DNA of 64,000 nt from Uranotaenia lowii (lineage: Eukaryota; Arthropoda; Insecta; Diptera; Culicidae): contig NC_073692.1 in assembly GCF_029784155.1 (NCBI RefSeq), forward strand, positions 318,053,141 through 318,117,140, given 5' to 3'. Below, in pieces: positions 33,351 through 45,599 of this stretch (its first letter is position 1; each line of letters opens with the position of its first letter). Position numbers and translations under genes: made by a program. Under the pieces are notes generated by a model. It was given only the letters and a program-made list of their open reading frames with translations. It was not told the DNA's origin and did no database searches.

Positions 33351-35320
33351 GACAGCCATAGGCGGAAACAAATACAAAAAGTACTTTAAAATGAGCGTTT
33401 GATAAAAGTGATTTTACCACTTAGTAGTGATGAGTGAAGTATTAAATTAATTTTTGTTATTTTCATTTAAGAGATGTTCCCAAGTAAACAAAAGTACCCT
33501 AAAACAGGCTCTTAAAAGCTTATTCAGCTTTGTTCAACAAATGAATAGCATTCTATTAAGTTTAAATTCAAGTTTTTGACGATTTTTTCAAAGTCTATAG
33601 TTGAAACTGAGTAGAAGGCTATTCAGCCTCGGCATGAGACCTCTAATAAAAAAATTTAAGAAAAACTGAATCAAAATTTTCCTTGCTTTGGTTTTCTATA
33701 CCTTTTTATTCTAATTGAATGTTGCTAAGAACAAGTTATATATCAACTCGAGAAATGCATATTATTTGAACCAGAACCATCGAGGTGAGAACTGAACACG
33801 CTAACTCTTTATCATGACCAATTCTTAAATTGGTGTTATTTTATACATCAATTTAAAGTAAATTTGAAATTATCACCTATTTAAAGCAGGCTAAATAGAA
33901 AAATGTTAACATTCGTACTTATTTACCAAAAAATGAATCATCTTTTTTTTTTAACAAATTACGCGGAATTGAAGTTGAACGTGTGTGATTTTAAGTTTTA
34001 TGTTGTTTTTTTTTTGTGATGCATATTTTTTTACTTTCTGCTGCCAATTTTAGTTTTAAAAACGAAGAGTGCTTTCATGTGAATCCAAACAATTTCAGCT
34101 ATATATATATTTGTGGAACTGTTTCTACTATAGAAAATGGAAAGAAAAATGTCTGGACAAGTTGAAACAGGATAAAAAATAGGTCGTTTTACTAATTACT
34201 TCCCTTTGTGTCGCAAAACTTTTAGCACAAGAATCTAAACCGAACCAATAATCGCAGTTCTTCAAAATGGCTCTAGAATCAAACGATTGGGCTGCAAAAT
34301 TTTTGAATATCCTCAGCGGGAAAAATAAAATTTCAAGCCCAGCTTATATTGAAAAATAAATTACTACTAGTTGTGAGAAGTTAAATCGATACTAGTCGTT
34401 GGTTATGTGAGCTAGGTGCAAAAGGTTTCCCTGCTAGAACTTTAACAAATATAATTATTGTTCAATGAAGAATATCAACGAATAGTCATACTGGACTTGC
34501 GGTTTAGTTTGTTAAATTTGAAAAACAATGTGAATTAACTATCTGTGGTTTTTATCCGTTGTTCGTATATTCGTTGTTCTTATATTCTGTTATTAATTCA
34601 TGTGCTTAATCTTAACGTCAAACTAAAAACTTTAAATATTATACTTTACGACATTTTTGACAAAATTATGCATTGAGTTGTATAGAAGTTCCACATGGAA
34701 CCAAAAAGTGAATAAGAAGTTCTGCTTTGAACCAAAATGTTTCTTAAGTACCACTTGAAAAAATAAAAGGTTAGAAGGGTTAAAAAATTTAAAAAAAATC
34801 AAAGTTTTCAGTTTTTTATGGAATTCAGACAGAGCTTAAACATGCAAGGTGTTTTTGAAATAGTTTTCAGTCATTTGAAATGAAACAGTGTTGTAGAACA
34901 TACTTAATTAAAATATTTAGACTGAAACGAGATATATCTATTGAAAATAATTAATTATATAATTAATTCATGCTTGTGATGGCTCAAATCATTAAAACTC
35001 AAAAAAAAATGGAACCAATCTGTGGAATTTGGTAGAAGCAATTATATTGTACTGGCAAATCCGGTTCTATTTTCCATTTATATGATAAACAAATACTAAT
35101 TTTATGCTCTACCAAATTTAACAGATAAGTTCCATTAATTTTTTTGAAGCTGAAATGATTTAAAAAAATGAATTTAAATGTCTTTTAATAAAACAAAATG
35201 TTTAAAAGAAAACTGCAACACTTTATTTATCAATTAAATGTTTTCAACGTTTTTTCTATAAGTAAAATAGGTAATTTTTGTATAAAAAGTGTATTTTCAA
35301 TCATTAGAATCTCTACTAGC
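33351..35320. other. AT-rich intergenic DNA, nothing recognised
   Basis: No motif-bearing frame. A short (TA)n run occurs near 34,101. Confidence 0.5.
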
Positions 35321-35835
35321 TCCAACGATTTCCCCGCTAATTTGAAATGGAAATGGTTCCACTTATCATCAGAAATAATCACAAAAAAGAGGGGTGTTGC
35401 AAAAATGTGCAATTTTCGATGGAGGAGCCATACAAAATTGCCAATAAAATACACTAAATGCTTTCTATAGAGCTTCAGCAACTTTTAAACCCATCGTAAT
35501 GTATGAGACAATTGAAGATCGTGGCTTATAACAACTTTGTTTCAAAGACAGCGAACCTTTTTATCCAATCAACAAAGTGTCAGGTTAAAAAACTGTTTTT
35601 TCATGAGATTTTTTTTACTTCGACTGTAACTCCTGAGGAGGATGTTGACGTATTCAACAAACTTATGTGTTTTGATCAGATAAACAACTTTGTCGAAGAC
35701 ATCAAAGCCCTAATTTGAAAAACAAAAAAGTTAGCATTTTTACCTCGCCTTGGCAAAAAATTTTATACTAGAATATGCTCCATTTAAAACTGAACAATGT
35801 TGCTAAAGACATCAAATGTCTTTCTCTTCATCTCT
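35321..35835 (+). repeat. Probable dispersed repeat with recurring AACAACTTTG motifs
   Basis: Similar phrases recur with decay: CAACTTTGTTTCAAAGACA (about 35,532), AACAACTTTGTCGAAGACATC (about 35,682) and CAATGTTGCTAAAGACATC (about 35,796). The spacing is roughly 110-150 bp. This is the style of a common dispersed insect repeat. The 71-codon open frame across it has no domain. Confidence 0.4.
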
Positions 35836-35869
35836 AAGCGCTATTAATTTCGTACAACTAGATTGATGT

Positions 35870-36360
35870 TCTACACCAATGCACTGTGCACTGGAGCACT
35901 GGAAGGAGAGTGGGGTACGAAATATTCTTAAAAATTTTCCTTGTTTAGAAATTCCCCCGCACCCCAAATTTAATTCCAATTGCTTGATTAATTTCTGAGC
36001 AATACTAAAAAAATTGTATTAAAATCCCCTTACACCCTTTGTTTCACCGTACTGGAAAAAGGGGGGCGCTCTCAAAGTATCATCAAAACATTTCCCGTTA
36101 CCAAATGCACTGCCATGCCAAATTTGGTATTATTTGCATTATCAGTTCTCGAGTTATTCAATTTTTTTTTGTTTGGGAGGCCCCCTCCCCCTTTCCAGAG
36201 AGTGAAGGGGGGTCTCAAACTGTTATAGACACCTTTCCTGGTCCTCAAAAACCCTTCGTGCCAAGTTTTGCGCTAATCGGTTAAGTAGTTTCCGAGTCTA
36301 TAGAGAACAGACAGACAGACAGAAAATCATCTTTAGATTCTCTCAGCCAAAAAGGGTATA
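35870..36360 (+). repeat. Dispersed repeat ending in (ACAG)n
   Basis: The segment contains paired C/G-rich blocks (near 36,057 and 36,180-36,210) and a conserved-looking phrase AGTTTTGCGCTAATCGGTTA followed by AGTAGTTTCCGAGTCTATAG. It ends in tandem ACAG units at about 36,308-36,325. The same layout is a familiar dispersed repeat in mosquito and other insect genomes; this is from general knowledge, as no second copy occurs in the window. Confidence 0.55.
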
Positions 36361-36659
36361 AATTTACAAAAGCTGTTTTTGAGAACTTGATCTTCTATGT
36401 TTTTGTTTTGCTTGTTTTCCTTAAATTTTTTCGCAAGTTTCAAATTTCGATCAATTTAAAAAATTTGAAGGTAAATTTAAAAAAATCTGGAATATTCAAG
36501 GATATTAAAGATTGAAATTAAGATATCAAGAATCATTTTTCATAAAAAACAAACAAATAAATTATACTACTATACTTATCTTTGGCTCCAAACGCCTTAT
36601 AAGTATTTCAATATATGAAGTTTCATTGAACCATCGAATTTTTTTCTTACAAATTTATT

Positions 36660-37290
36660 CCACAACCAACAACAAACAAACCTTTCACATCTCATTTCTG
36701 AGTTTACCATATCTAACGTACATACCTTGTCCTACGTTTAACTTTTTACGTCTCTTGGTCTATCATCTCAACTCTCACCTTTCAGGTCTCAAGTTTACTC
36801 CTTACGTTTTATATATTTTTTTATATATGCTTTTTTTATGCCGCAATTCTCATTAACGTTCAAAATATCACGTCATCTTCTCACGATATCGTTTCTCACA
36901 TCTCATTGCGTCTCACGTGTGAAACGTTATATGTCAAATCTCATCTTACCTTCTTGCTCCCCGCGGTTATATGTTTCATTTAAAAAATCTAACCTCCGAA
37001 GCATTACGTTCCACTTCTCACATCTCGTGCTCAACTTTTCCCGTCTCACTACACGGTTCGAATTTCACCTTACAAAGTCCCGCATATTCTGTCTGGCATC
37101 TCTTATCCAGCATCTCAATTTTCACATCTCATATCTTATTATCTAAAGTTTCCTTCTCTCACATCACGCGTCTCACATTTCAGGTTTCATCTTCTCTCCT
37201 CATAAGTCTCGCATTGATTATCTCACGTCTCATCTTTTCGTGTTTCATTTCTTACTGGTTACTTTTGGATATTCGATAGAAACTTTCACT
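36660..37290 (+). repeat. Degenerate pyrimidine-rich tandem array (CTCAC/CATCTCA motifs)
   Basis: Over some 600 bp the plus strand is strongly pyrimidine-biased. It repeats variants of TCTCACATCTCA and ACGTCTCAC every 15-30 bp, heavily mutated. It looks like an old minisatellite. The open frames of about 100 codons here arise from the stop-poor pyrimidine bias. Confidence 0.55.
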
Positions 37291-38320
37291 TCTCTTCATA
37301 TCTTAGTATTTTAAACTTTGATTAACACAGTTCATGAAAAAAAACCAGAAGATGATTTTGTGGGAAAGAAAAACTTTGTTAATTAAGAATTAAAAGTTAA
37401 TGATTCATTCCTTTTTTTTGTATTACTTGAGGTAAGTATTTTAAGAGTTGTAAATATCCAAGTTAAAATTTAATTGACAGATGAAGTTTTCCAAAAAAAA
37501 TCTGCCGAGAATAGGCATTCTCAATTAGTTTCATTGGGTTTGAATTTTTCATCTGGTTCTGAAGTTTTTATGGCGTGTTTTTTTTTGCTTTAAAAATTGA
37601 ATCAACATACAGAATTTAAACTTTATTTCGTGATTTCAAAATTCTTTTCATATTTTTTATTGTTTATGTCCAAGTACAGTAGTTTATCGATTGTATTACT
37701 GTTCAATTTTTTCAATACTCGCCATATTCACGCTCGATTTTATCAAGGTTCTTGTTTTGATTTTATCACTCTTTTTTTTTCAAAAGTATTAAAAATCATA
37801 CAAAACCTATTTTCAGTATCTTGAAATCAATAAAAGACACGAAACACGTTTGTCCTTCGTATTTTGATGGTTCTTGGTATGATACATGAGTTTTTCATAA
37901 TGTGAAAATGTCATTGAATTGTTGATTCCTCTTCTGGAATAAGTGTCTGAAATCATCATTCGAATTCAAAAAACGTTAAAATTTATTCAATTAATTATCT
38001 CAAATTCTCAAATTTGTGGAAAAACGGTTGATTTGGTGTTCTTTTCAACTTGTGATTGGTTTTTCAACAATATGGAAATGCAAGGATTATCATAAAAGAT
38101 TTAAAACTTTTTGAGTTTCGCCAAATTCACGGTTTCGCCATTATCACTTTAATTTTTTTAAACGTTATAAAATCGAAAAACTTATGTTTTTCTATTTTTC
38201 AATTTCTTTTCATTACAGTCATTGCCATTTCTGTTTAGCTGTTGAATTTGCAAAATATTTAACATTAAAGCTACTTACCTAAATACGTCATTTTCGACAA
38301 ACACTAAATAACTAAACACT
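37291..38320. other. AT-rich intergenic DNA, nothing recognised
   Basis: No motif-bearing frame and no clear repeat. Confidence 0.5.
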
Positions 38321-39460
38321 GTAGCCTGCCTCTCAAATGTACATAGATGATTCTAACTCTCGGCAGCCGACGTTGGCTCGAAAACCTGCAACGAAAAACC
38401 CGAAAAAGCATAGGTTAATTTAATAAAATTTCAATTCTGCCATTTAAACACATTTTCAACTCCCACTCGAAAAAGCGCTTGATGGTGCCAAATTCTAAAA
38501 GCAGAACACGAAAACGGAAGGACCAAGGACGAAGAACGACATCCTGATGCTGCAGCCCTGTTGATAATGTTGTTTGCAAACAATCCTTTTTCTATGCTCA
38601 TTTTGTCGAGACACCCTCAATTCTTCCTGGACGACGACTACGATGTTTTACCCCCGAAATGGCCTAGGTAAATTTTCCGGGAACCGTTTGAGAGCACGAA
38701 AAAAAGTCGGCCCGTCTATCGCATTCGAACGATCCGTGCCAAAAAGGCCGACCGGAAAGGGGTGGACAAATTTTGGCACATTGCTGCGAATTTGCAGAGA
38801 AAGGACGAAGGATTTTATTTGAAGAACTTGCAGGACCTCACTTTTTGACAAAAAAAAAACGAATTTAAATGCCCTTTAGGATTTTTTATACATTCAACGG
38901 TAAAACAACCTTCATTAATACACTTTCTTAACGATTTTCTCAATTATTTTGTTTTTTTGGTAATTTTTGTGTTACTTCATTTGTTTACTTCCAATTTTCA
39001 ATTGATTTTTCAGGGAAGTAAAGATTATGAATAAAACAGTAACCACTTTTAAGTTGACTGATATAAAAACTTTGGTCTTGAATTTCAAAATAAAAACAGA
39101 CATTTCGAAAACAAGAAACGACTATCACTGAAACCCACATGTGATCTTTGAGAAGAAAATGTCAAGTGAGACCAATTTTCCCGGGTGTCTCGTCAAAAGA
39201 TCCAGCTTCATTGAGTCTGAGAACATCACAAAGGAGTAGTCTGCCAAAGTTAAGGTGAAACTTTTTGGGACCGAAAATACCATCTTCACTTAGCGCCCTC
39301 TGCCTAGGGAAAAAAGGTCACCTCTACTTTTGGCAACCGATTTCTGCTAAGTGGCTTTCCGGTGACATTTTTCTCCATGGTGTGCCAAAATGAGAAGCTT
39401 TCTTGGAAGGACGGCCTGTGAAAATGTTACTCGACGAAAGTAGGTTTTTGGGGTAAATTG
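38321..39460. other. GC-richer intergenic island, no gene recognised
   Basis: Composition rises at about 38,330-38,830 and 39,130-39,440. The 82-codon plus-strand frame at 38,574 is overlapped by one on the opposite strand and has no domain. Regulatory DNA is possible but unsupported. Confidence 0.35.
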
Positions 39461-41205
39461 AAAGTTTAGCCTGTTTTTTGTCAACCTTCGTCTACATCCA
39501 CTTCAGTAAAGTTTTCCCGATAATTGTGTCTGCTAAAGAAATTGGTCTAAATAGGAGGTTGGTTTTTGTACGGTCCCAAATGATTTTTGGTCTGGAAGAA
39601 ATTTGCTGGCTTAGGTTGACGAAATCGATAAAAAAACAGTCGTTACAAGTCGTTCGTTTCTAAATTTAGATGAAAAAATAACACTTTTAGAGATGGTTTA
39701 TTAAAGAATGCACAGTCAGGCACTGATTTCAAGTTTGTAAACAAGTATCTAGATTTTACTTATAGCTGTTTTAAATGGCCCAAAAACTACCAGAAGTTTG
39801 AGAATTTATGTTCAAAATATCTAAAACTCACTTCAAAGTTTTTTAATGACTGGGCTCTGCAAAAGTTTCACAAAACTGATTTCAGGTTTTTGGTTTGAAT
39901 ACAAAAAAAAAGTATATAAAAAAAAAATCGGAAATTGTGATTAAATTTTAACATTTAATCATTAAAATTTTTAAACCTCATATTTGAAATTGAACTTATC
40001 GAAATAAATATGTTTTCCATGAAAGAATGGTTAATTTAAATAAAACTCAGAAGATTTGCTCCGAATTATTAGTTTTAAGGTTTCTAATATTCGGATATAA
40101 ACTTTTTTGATGCAGCCTAATTTTTAAATTAATAATTTTATTTTGTTTAAGACAAAGTTATTTTAATCGCATAAATTTTAAGGCACGTAGGATTCAACGG
40201 ACAGAAAATCTTTAAAAACTTATCATTTTTTTTTTAAATTTCAACCTGACTTGACTCTACAAGTTGACTCAACTTCTTAATTTGAAATTGATGTTGTTAT
40301 CTTCTCTGGAAATTAAATTTGTCACAATTGTTTACGTCTCTAAATTTAGAGAAAAAGCGTTAAAAAAATTAATAGCAATAATAAAATGGTTTTCAAGAAA
40401 TGTTTTTGTATCAAAGGTTTGGTCATTAAACCCCTCCATGAGGCTCCAGAAACAGCAAGCGAGATTCGATGATTGAGTAAGGGAATTTTAATCAGCTCTG
40501 GATTTTTAATTTCAAATGACATCAAACTCATTTCGGAAGTTCAGGTTACTTAAATCAAAATTGTATTTCTGTCTTCATATTTGCGATTTTGTATCCAGTT
40601 TTGAATTCTTGATCTACAGTTCGAATCATCATTTGAAATTAGAAATAAAGTGCTGCTTCGAAATCCTGGGTCGAATTAGATTTCGAATTTCATTGCATTT
40701 AGAAACTCATAATTATTTTTAATTGTAAGGTAATAATTTCTAAAGTTTGAAAAAAGAAAATAAGAATCCATTTTGAATTTTTGTTTCATATTCAGATTCA
40801 AAGATTTTTAACTTAATTACATAGGTAATAAGCAGAATTCAAACTTACAATCCATGGAAACGGCGATCCAAAATTGAAAAATCAAAATCAGATACATGAT
40901 TCAAAATTCATAATCAAATTTAGATTTGCAGGTCCGATAAATTGAAGCGCAAAATGTCAGAATTTCAATATTTAATAGAGCCCTGAAGGGATTGAGGGCT
41001 ATGATATAAATTTCACATCTTGGTTTATATTTCAAATTCTGATCATGAATATGTGCTCAGAAATCGTTTGTTTTTTGCTCATTTAAGAAATCGTTTTGAA
41101 ATTTGGCGAAGATTCGTGATTGAAATTTTGAATTCAGGGTAATAATTTAGATTCATAATTACACTAGTTTACAGCATTTTTGAACTCAATAAACTGAAGG
41201 TCATT
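39461..41205. other. AT-rich intergenic DNA with a short fragment of the dispersed family
   Basis: Around 40,428-40,475 the sequence CCCCTCCATGAGGCTCCAGAA, followed by AGCAAGCGAG, resembles the conserved edge of the C/G-tract family (copies 1 and 3). The remainder downstream is too diverged to align by eye. No gene is visible. Confidence 0.4.
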
Positions 41206-41864
41206 TCCAATGTGAAATCGGGCGCTGAATCTGAAAATGAAATTCAAAAAAATCTCAGTAGAGTTGAGTTATGCTCCAAATATGAAATTTCGAAAAAATT
41301 AAAAAAGTTCTTGTACTTAGATTAAAATATCTCGGACGACATAACAGTAATTTGAAATCCCTCTTTTGCATAATGAAGGTGAAATAGTTTTCTATCGATC
41401 ATCTGAACACTGTTTTTGCGTTTGACCAACAGTATTGCTGATATTAGTGACTTTATGAGAAAAAATAGAAAATTTTGTTTCAACGAAAGTTTTAGACTCG
41501 ATGGCAGCATTTAAAAAATCCGAATTTCTTTTGCGCTTAAATGTCAATTTAAAACAAAGATTTCAAGTTGTTATTTATCAAAATCGGTTGAAAATAGAAG
41601 ATGTTATGGCTACTTTGCCATAACTGAAGTTTTTGATGTTTTTAATAATTTAACGAACCGCAGTACACTTATCATAATATAGGAAGAATGAAACATGATA
41701 AATCTCACTCGCTCCAAGTCAAAATTATTTATTATTTGTAAATTATTTATTATTGAAGATCACTTTTCATGTGAAATTGGGCGCTGAATCTCAAAATTAA
41801 ATTAAAAAAAAAATCAGTAGAACAGTTTATGAGTTATGGTCCAAATATGAAATTTTAGAGAAAT
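41206..41864 (-). repeat. Left arm of an old repeat (inverted partner of 53,780-57,560)
   Basis: Read on the minus strand from about 41,740 to 41,210 it matches the right arm in the same order. Shared landmarks are GGAGCGAG with TGAGAT, ATGATAAGTGTAC, GGTTCGTTAAATTATT, AGCAATACTGTTGG, TTCACCTTCATTATGCAAAA, GAAATTTCATATTTGGAGCA and CAGCGCCCGATTT. A second copy of the GGGCGCTGAATCT end lies at 41,772-41,864 in the same orientation as that at 41,214-41,310. The arm includes about 130 bp missing from the right arm. Confidence 0.65.
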
Positions 41865-41876
41865 TAAATAATGGAA
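41865..41876. repeat. Left 12-bp target duplication of truncated RTE copy
   Basis: TAAATAATGGAA, an exact match of 42,054-42,065. Confidence 0.8.
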
Positions 41877-42053
41877 GAAGAGGCAGGCCCATAAACTCGT
41901 GGCGGCGAAGCCTAGCCGCTGAAATTCGAACTGTCGACGAGAGTCTTGACTGGGACCAGGTGAAGACGCTGGCTCCGGATCGTCAACAGTGGAGGTCTTT
42001 TACCACGGCCCTATGCACCGGAGGATCGGCGCGGGATCATTAAGTTAAGTAAG
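41877..42053 (+). mobile_element. 5'-truncated RTE copy (3' end only, 177 bp)
   Basis: About 96% identical by eye to the last 170 bp of the full-length RTE at 57,203-57,374, including the stop and the GGATCATTAA end. A short TTAAGTAAG tail follows. Perfect 12-bp direct repeats flank it, showing independent insertion by target-primed reverse transcription with strong 5' truncation. Confidence 0.9.
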
Positions 42054-42065
42054 TAAATAATGGAA
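42054..42065. repeat. Right 12-bp target duplication of truncated RTE copy
   Basis: TAAATAATGGAA, an exact copy of 41,865-41,876. Confidence 0.8.
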
Positions 42066-42122
42066 TCTAATCTGAATAAAATCAATAAAGAATCTATTTC
42101 TAAAAATGCTATGTTTTTATGA

Positions 42123-42656
42123 GTTCCGTCATACAATAATGAAAATATGTGCGAACTAGTTAGCAAAATATGTAACACCATTGGGTTTGACCTTAAATTG
42201 GACCAGCTTGAAAACATCACACGACTTCATTCCTCAAAAAATATTGCTGATCGCCTGGCCCTGATAAAAATAATATTCAAGGACATCGCTGTTAAAGAAG
42301 CTTTATTCCTTAAGAAAAAGGCTTTTGGAAAACTGAATTCCTCCACCGTAGATCCGAGTAATGTAATCGACGGTAAAAGTTTCAACATAACCTTTCGAGA
42401 TGAACTAACACCATTATCTATGGAACTGTTAAACGATCTACGTGAGTCACAACAGTTACTAGGATTGCAATTTGTTTGGCCAGGTAGGGGAGGGCAATTC
42501 TTGTCAAAAAAGATGTAAACTCTAAAACAGACCTAGTAAAAGATAGAGATGATTTAGCTCGGATCAAAAGCAAATACTTGGCAAATTTAGATACCAATAT
42601 TTCACTTTCCCAACACGCAACTCCATCACCTATACGTAAAAGAACCTAATTTTAAG
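42123..42656 (+). pseudogene. ORF1 C-terminal fragment of the L2/CR1-like element
   Basis: Codes for a protein with NNENMCELVSKICNTIGFD, then a charged helical segment, then LLGLQFVWPGRGG, which resembles the baculovirus FP-like domain found in ORF1 of many insect non-LTR elements. The frame shifts near 42,490 within the GGCAATT region; the remainder (ILVKKDV ... TPSPIRKRT) is read in another frame and stops at about 42,648. The N-terminal part is absent, with a stop at about 42,120. Confidence 0.65.
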
Positions 42657-42689
42657 AACATAATTTTAAAGATTTGTGAATTTTGTAAT

Positions 42690-43439
42690 TTGATTAAAAT
42701 GGAACTTGTAAGTAATCAATGTCACCTCACTGTAGAAGATTTCAACTCTTCAGTACAATTAAATGCAAATAATAACTTATGTATCTTTCAGTGGAATATT
42801 TGCAGCATGAACCTTGAAAAATTTGATAATATTTTGCAAACAATTGAATATATTAATATTTCTATCGACGTTATCGTCATAAGCGAAACTTGGTTGAAGC
42901 AAGAACATTGTTCGTTGTATAATATTCCCGGATATAACTCATATTTTTCGTGTAGAGAACAGTCTTATGGAGGTCTAGCAGTGTATGTTAGAAAAAACTT
43001 AAAGTGTAGAATGAATAAAAATATATGTATTGATGGTTTTCACAACATTGGTGCAGAAATTAAAATAAAGGAACAAACTTTTGATATACATAGTATTTAC
43101 AGGCCACCTTCGTTTCCTGTTAATAACTTCTTTCAAATTCTCGAAAATATTTTGTCATCTGTCCCACATAATAATTCCTGCTTCCTAGTCGGCGATATTA
43201 ATAAACCGGTCAACATGGAAAACAATAACAATGTTAAACACTATTCGTCGCTCCTAGAATCTTACGGTTATGTATGTTCCGACACATTCTACACAAGACC
43301 AAAAAGTAAAAACATACTTAATGACTTGCCTTTATTAAGGAATGATACTATCAATAATAATGTTAGCGATCACTCTCAAGTAATAACGACCCTCAAACTT
43401 CCATTCAACAAGTGTAAAGTTGTCCTACATAAAACATAA
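42690..43439 (+). pseudogene. ORF2 endonuclease of the L2/CR1-like element
   Basis: An apurinic/apyrimidinic-type endonuclease that would nick the target. Visible motifs: CIFQWNICSMN near the start, VIVISETWLKQE with the catalytic Glu, YGGLAVYVRKNL, IHSIYRPPS, FLVGDINKP (the D-x-N motif) and NNNVSDHSQVITTLKL (the C-terminal S-D-H). All core motifs are present. The frame breaks at 43,437 in an AAAACATAATTG stretch; the downstream protein continues in another frame, a one-base indel. The first Met (42,690) is a plausible start because ORF1 ends just upstream. Confidence 0.8.
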
Positions 43440-44457
43440 TTGATCACTCAAAATTGAATCGTTTGTTCTCAGATTATCTTAAGAGCATAGAACGTGTTGA
43501 AGACGCCGAAAGTTGCCTTCTAAAAATTACTTCTGTTTATAATAGATTGGTATTGGAATGTACAAGAAAGATATCCCGAGAAATCAAAATTAAAGAGAAG
43601 CGTTGCCCTTGGATGTCATTCGATCTCTGTGCCTTAATCAAAATAAAATACAACTATCTTAAACGCTTAAAACGCCACCCAAATGATTCACACCTAAAGG
43701 ATATGCTAAAGCATATTTCTAATAAGGTGGACAAAAGTAAAAAGAAGAGCAAACCATCATATTATGAAAGTCTACTTAACGAAACGACCAATAATAAAGT
43801 GTGGCAAAACATTAATAAAATCCTGGGGAAAAATAAAACTGACACTCAAACAATTCTTAAAGTAGAGAATGTGGTCCTTGAGAAAAACGACGAAGTTTGC
43901 GAAGCGTTCAACAAACATTTTTCTAATATCGGTAATGTTCTTGCAAAGGATATTCCCAGAGAACCAGATTCTGATCCGTTGGCCTTTACTGATCGTGTCT
44001 CCAACTCTATTTTTTTACACCCGGGAAAGCAAAATGAAGTTATTTTGATAATGAATTCACTAAAAAATCAAAAATTTTGCGGTCATGACAAAATTTCAAC
44101 CTCTCTAATTAAAGATAACTGTAATGATTTCGCTAGAATTCTTCATCAGTGCTTCAACAATATAATTGAGACAGGAGTGTATCCTAGTTTTCTTAAAATT
44201 GCAAGAGTGGTACCTATACTCAAATCAGGAGACAGCCTTGACGTAAATAACCACCATACGATTTCCACTTTTAGCGTTTTTAACAAAGTGTTCGAAAAAA
44301 TGTTAATCAACAGAATCAAAAAAATTTTGGAGGAGAACAACCTCATTTATAATCTACAATGTGGATTTAGAGCAGGGTCTAGCACCTTAATAGCAACCTG
44401 TGAACTAATGGACACAATCACAGAAAATATTGACTCGAAAAAACTAGTAAGAGCCTT
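43440..44457 (+). pseudogene. ORF2 middle part: RT N-terminal half, cut by BEL insertion
   Basis: Frame-shifted continuation of ORF2. It holds the connector between endonuclease and RT, then RT motifs 0-2: GHDKISTSLIKDNC, RVVPILKSGDS, NNHHTISTFSVFNKVFEKML (usually NNYRPIS) and LQCGFRAGSSTLIATCELMD. The protein would continue into motif A, but the BEL element is inserted after the codons for ...SKKLVRA, using GCCTT as target. The open frame appears to run about 75 bases into the LTR; that part is not element sequence. Confidence 0.8.
44453..44457. repeat. Left 5-bp target duplication of BEL element (GCCTT)
   Basis: Matches 52,170-52,174. Five bases is the usual duplication for BEL/Pao integrases. 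Confidence 0.9.
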
Positions 44458-44765
44458 TGTTCGGGGGAATCGTTCACCCAATCACGTTACCGGTTCGGAC
44501 ACTTGTCGGGGAATTCGCGGATCGTTATATTGAAACACTTTACTTTCGACTTGATTAATTCGCGGCGGTTTATTGCGAGATGGCTTACTGTCGACGGTGG
44601 TTTATGCTAAACTGTGCTGCTGCTGGCTGCTTCAGTCAGCTGTTTCGGTAGTCACATACTACCACACATACGCGACGGCATGACTGTCAAGCCGTGCGAT
44701 GTTTTTTATCGCTGGGGGTGTTCAAGCATTTTGAATGTCGATATGTTTTCCTTCCTTTTCTAACA
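44458..44765 (-). repeat. 3' LTR of BEL/Pao element (308 bp)
   Basis: In plus coordinates it starts TGTTCGGGGGAATC and ends TTCTAACA, so the element reads TGTTAG...GAACA on its own strand (TG...CA ends). By eye it is identical over all 308 bp to the right LTR, implying a recent insertion. Confidence 0.95.
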
Positions 44766-44785
44766 TATGCCGCCCGCCTTGAAAT
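44766..44785 (-). promoter_or_regulatory. Polypurine tract next to the 3' LTR
   Basis: On the minus strand AAGGCGGGCGGCATA directly precedes the LTR start TGTTAG. A purine-rich stretch here would prime plus-strand DNA synthesis. Confidence 0.6.
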
Positions 44786-45599
44786 ATCATTTCAATTTAT
44801 CTCGCTTACTCTAACGGTATATAAACATAATTCGTGTTTGTTTTGATTTCATCATAGTGCGATTCTGTTACGGTGGATCTGATTTTATACAAATAAATGC
44901 AAATTCTGCTTATAATATTGTGAAAACTAATCTAGGGTGTGAAAAAGTTCTGAAGTGTATTAGTTTATGTGTGTTCAAATGCTGCATCATATCCTTTATG
45001 TCCCGTTAGCTGCTGCATATTTGAGATCAGCTGATGAGCATGATGTGAACTGCGATGACTGCGACCTTGCAGTAGGGATACGGTTACCAGTGAGAAGAAT
45101 TTGAACAAATTCTTTAAATGATGAAACTAATTTCTGCTTGTTTCACTGTTTTAGGCTGCGCTGATGTTTACTGCCGTTGTTTTGTTGCTGCTGGATCGTC
45201 GGTTTCTTACAACCCTTGTAGTGCTGAGAGATCAACTGCGGTGGTGTTCTGCGATGCAACCGACGTGTGATGTAATTCGATGACGTGCGGTGAAAATACC
45301 AGAGTGACCTGTTAGGATGAAGAGCGCTTTTTAAACCGTCGAAGTGCAAACATGAAAGGAACTTGCCTGGCGCGGAGGCCACTAGGCCTCCGCTGATTCC
45401 TCCGTCGCCTGGAGTCCTTCCTCGCTGATGATTTTGACGGTTTCCAATCTGGTCCAGTGTGCTTGGTTTTAAGCTGCGATCGACAATGCTGGCCAAGCCT
45501 GTCGATTACTGCTATGCCTGGACGAGAAGGTTGATGGTACCTATCAACCTTGCTAGGTGATATGCGCTCTGCATCTTAGGGGGAATAATTCTGCCCGAA

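Noticed and set aside
42120..44533. Open frame continuing to 44,533 as a real C-terminus
   Set aside because: The last ~75 bases are BEL LTR sequence, identical to the other LTR; the real RT continues at 52,170.
45143..45496. 117-codon frame in the BEL 3' UTR as a possible env gene
   Set aside because: No signal peptide, membrane segment or cleavage motif; it ends in a low-complexity Gln run.
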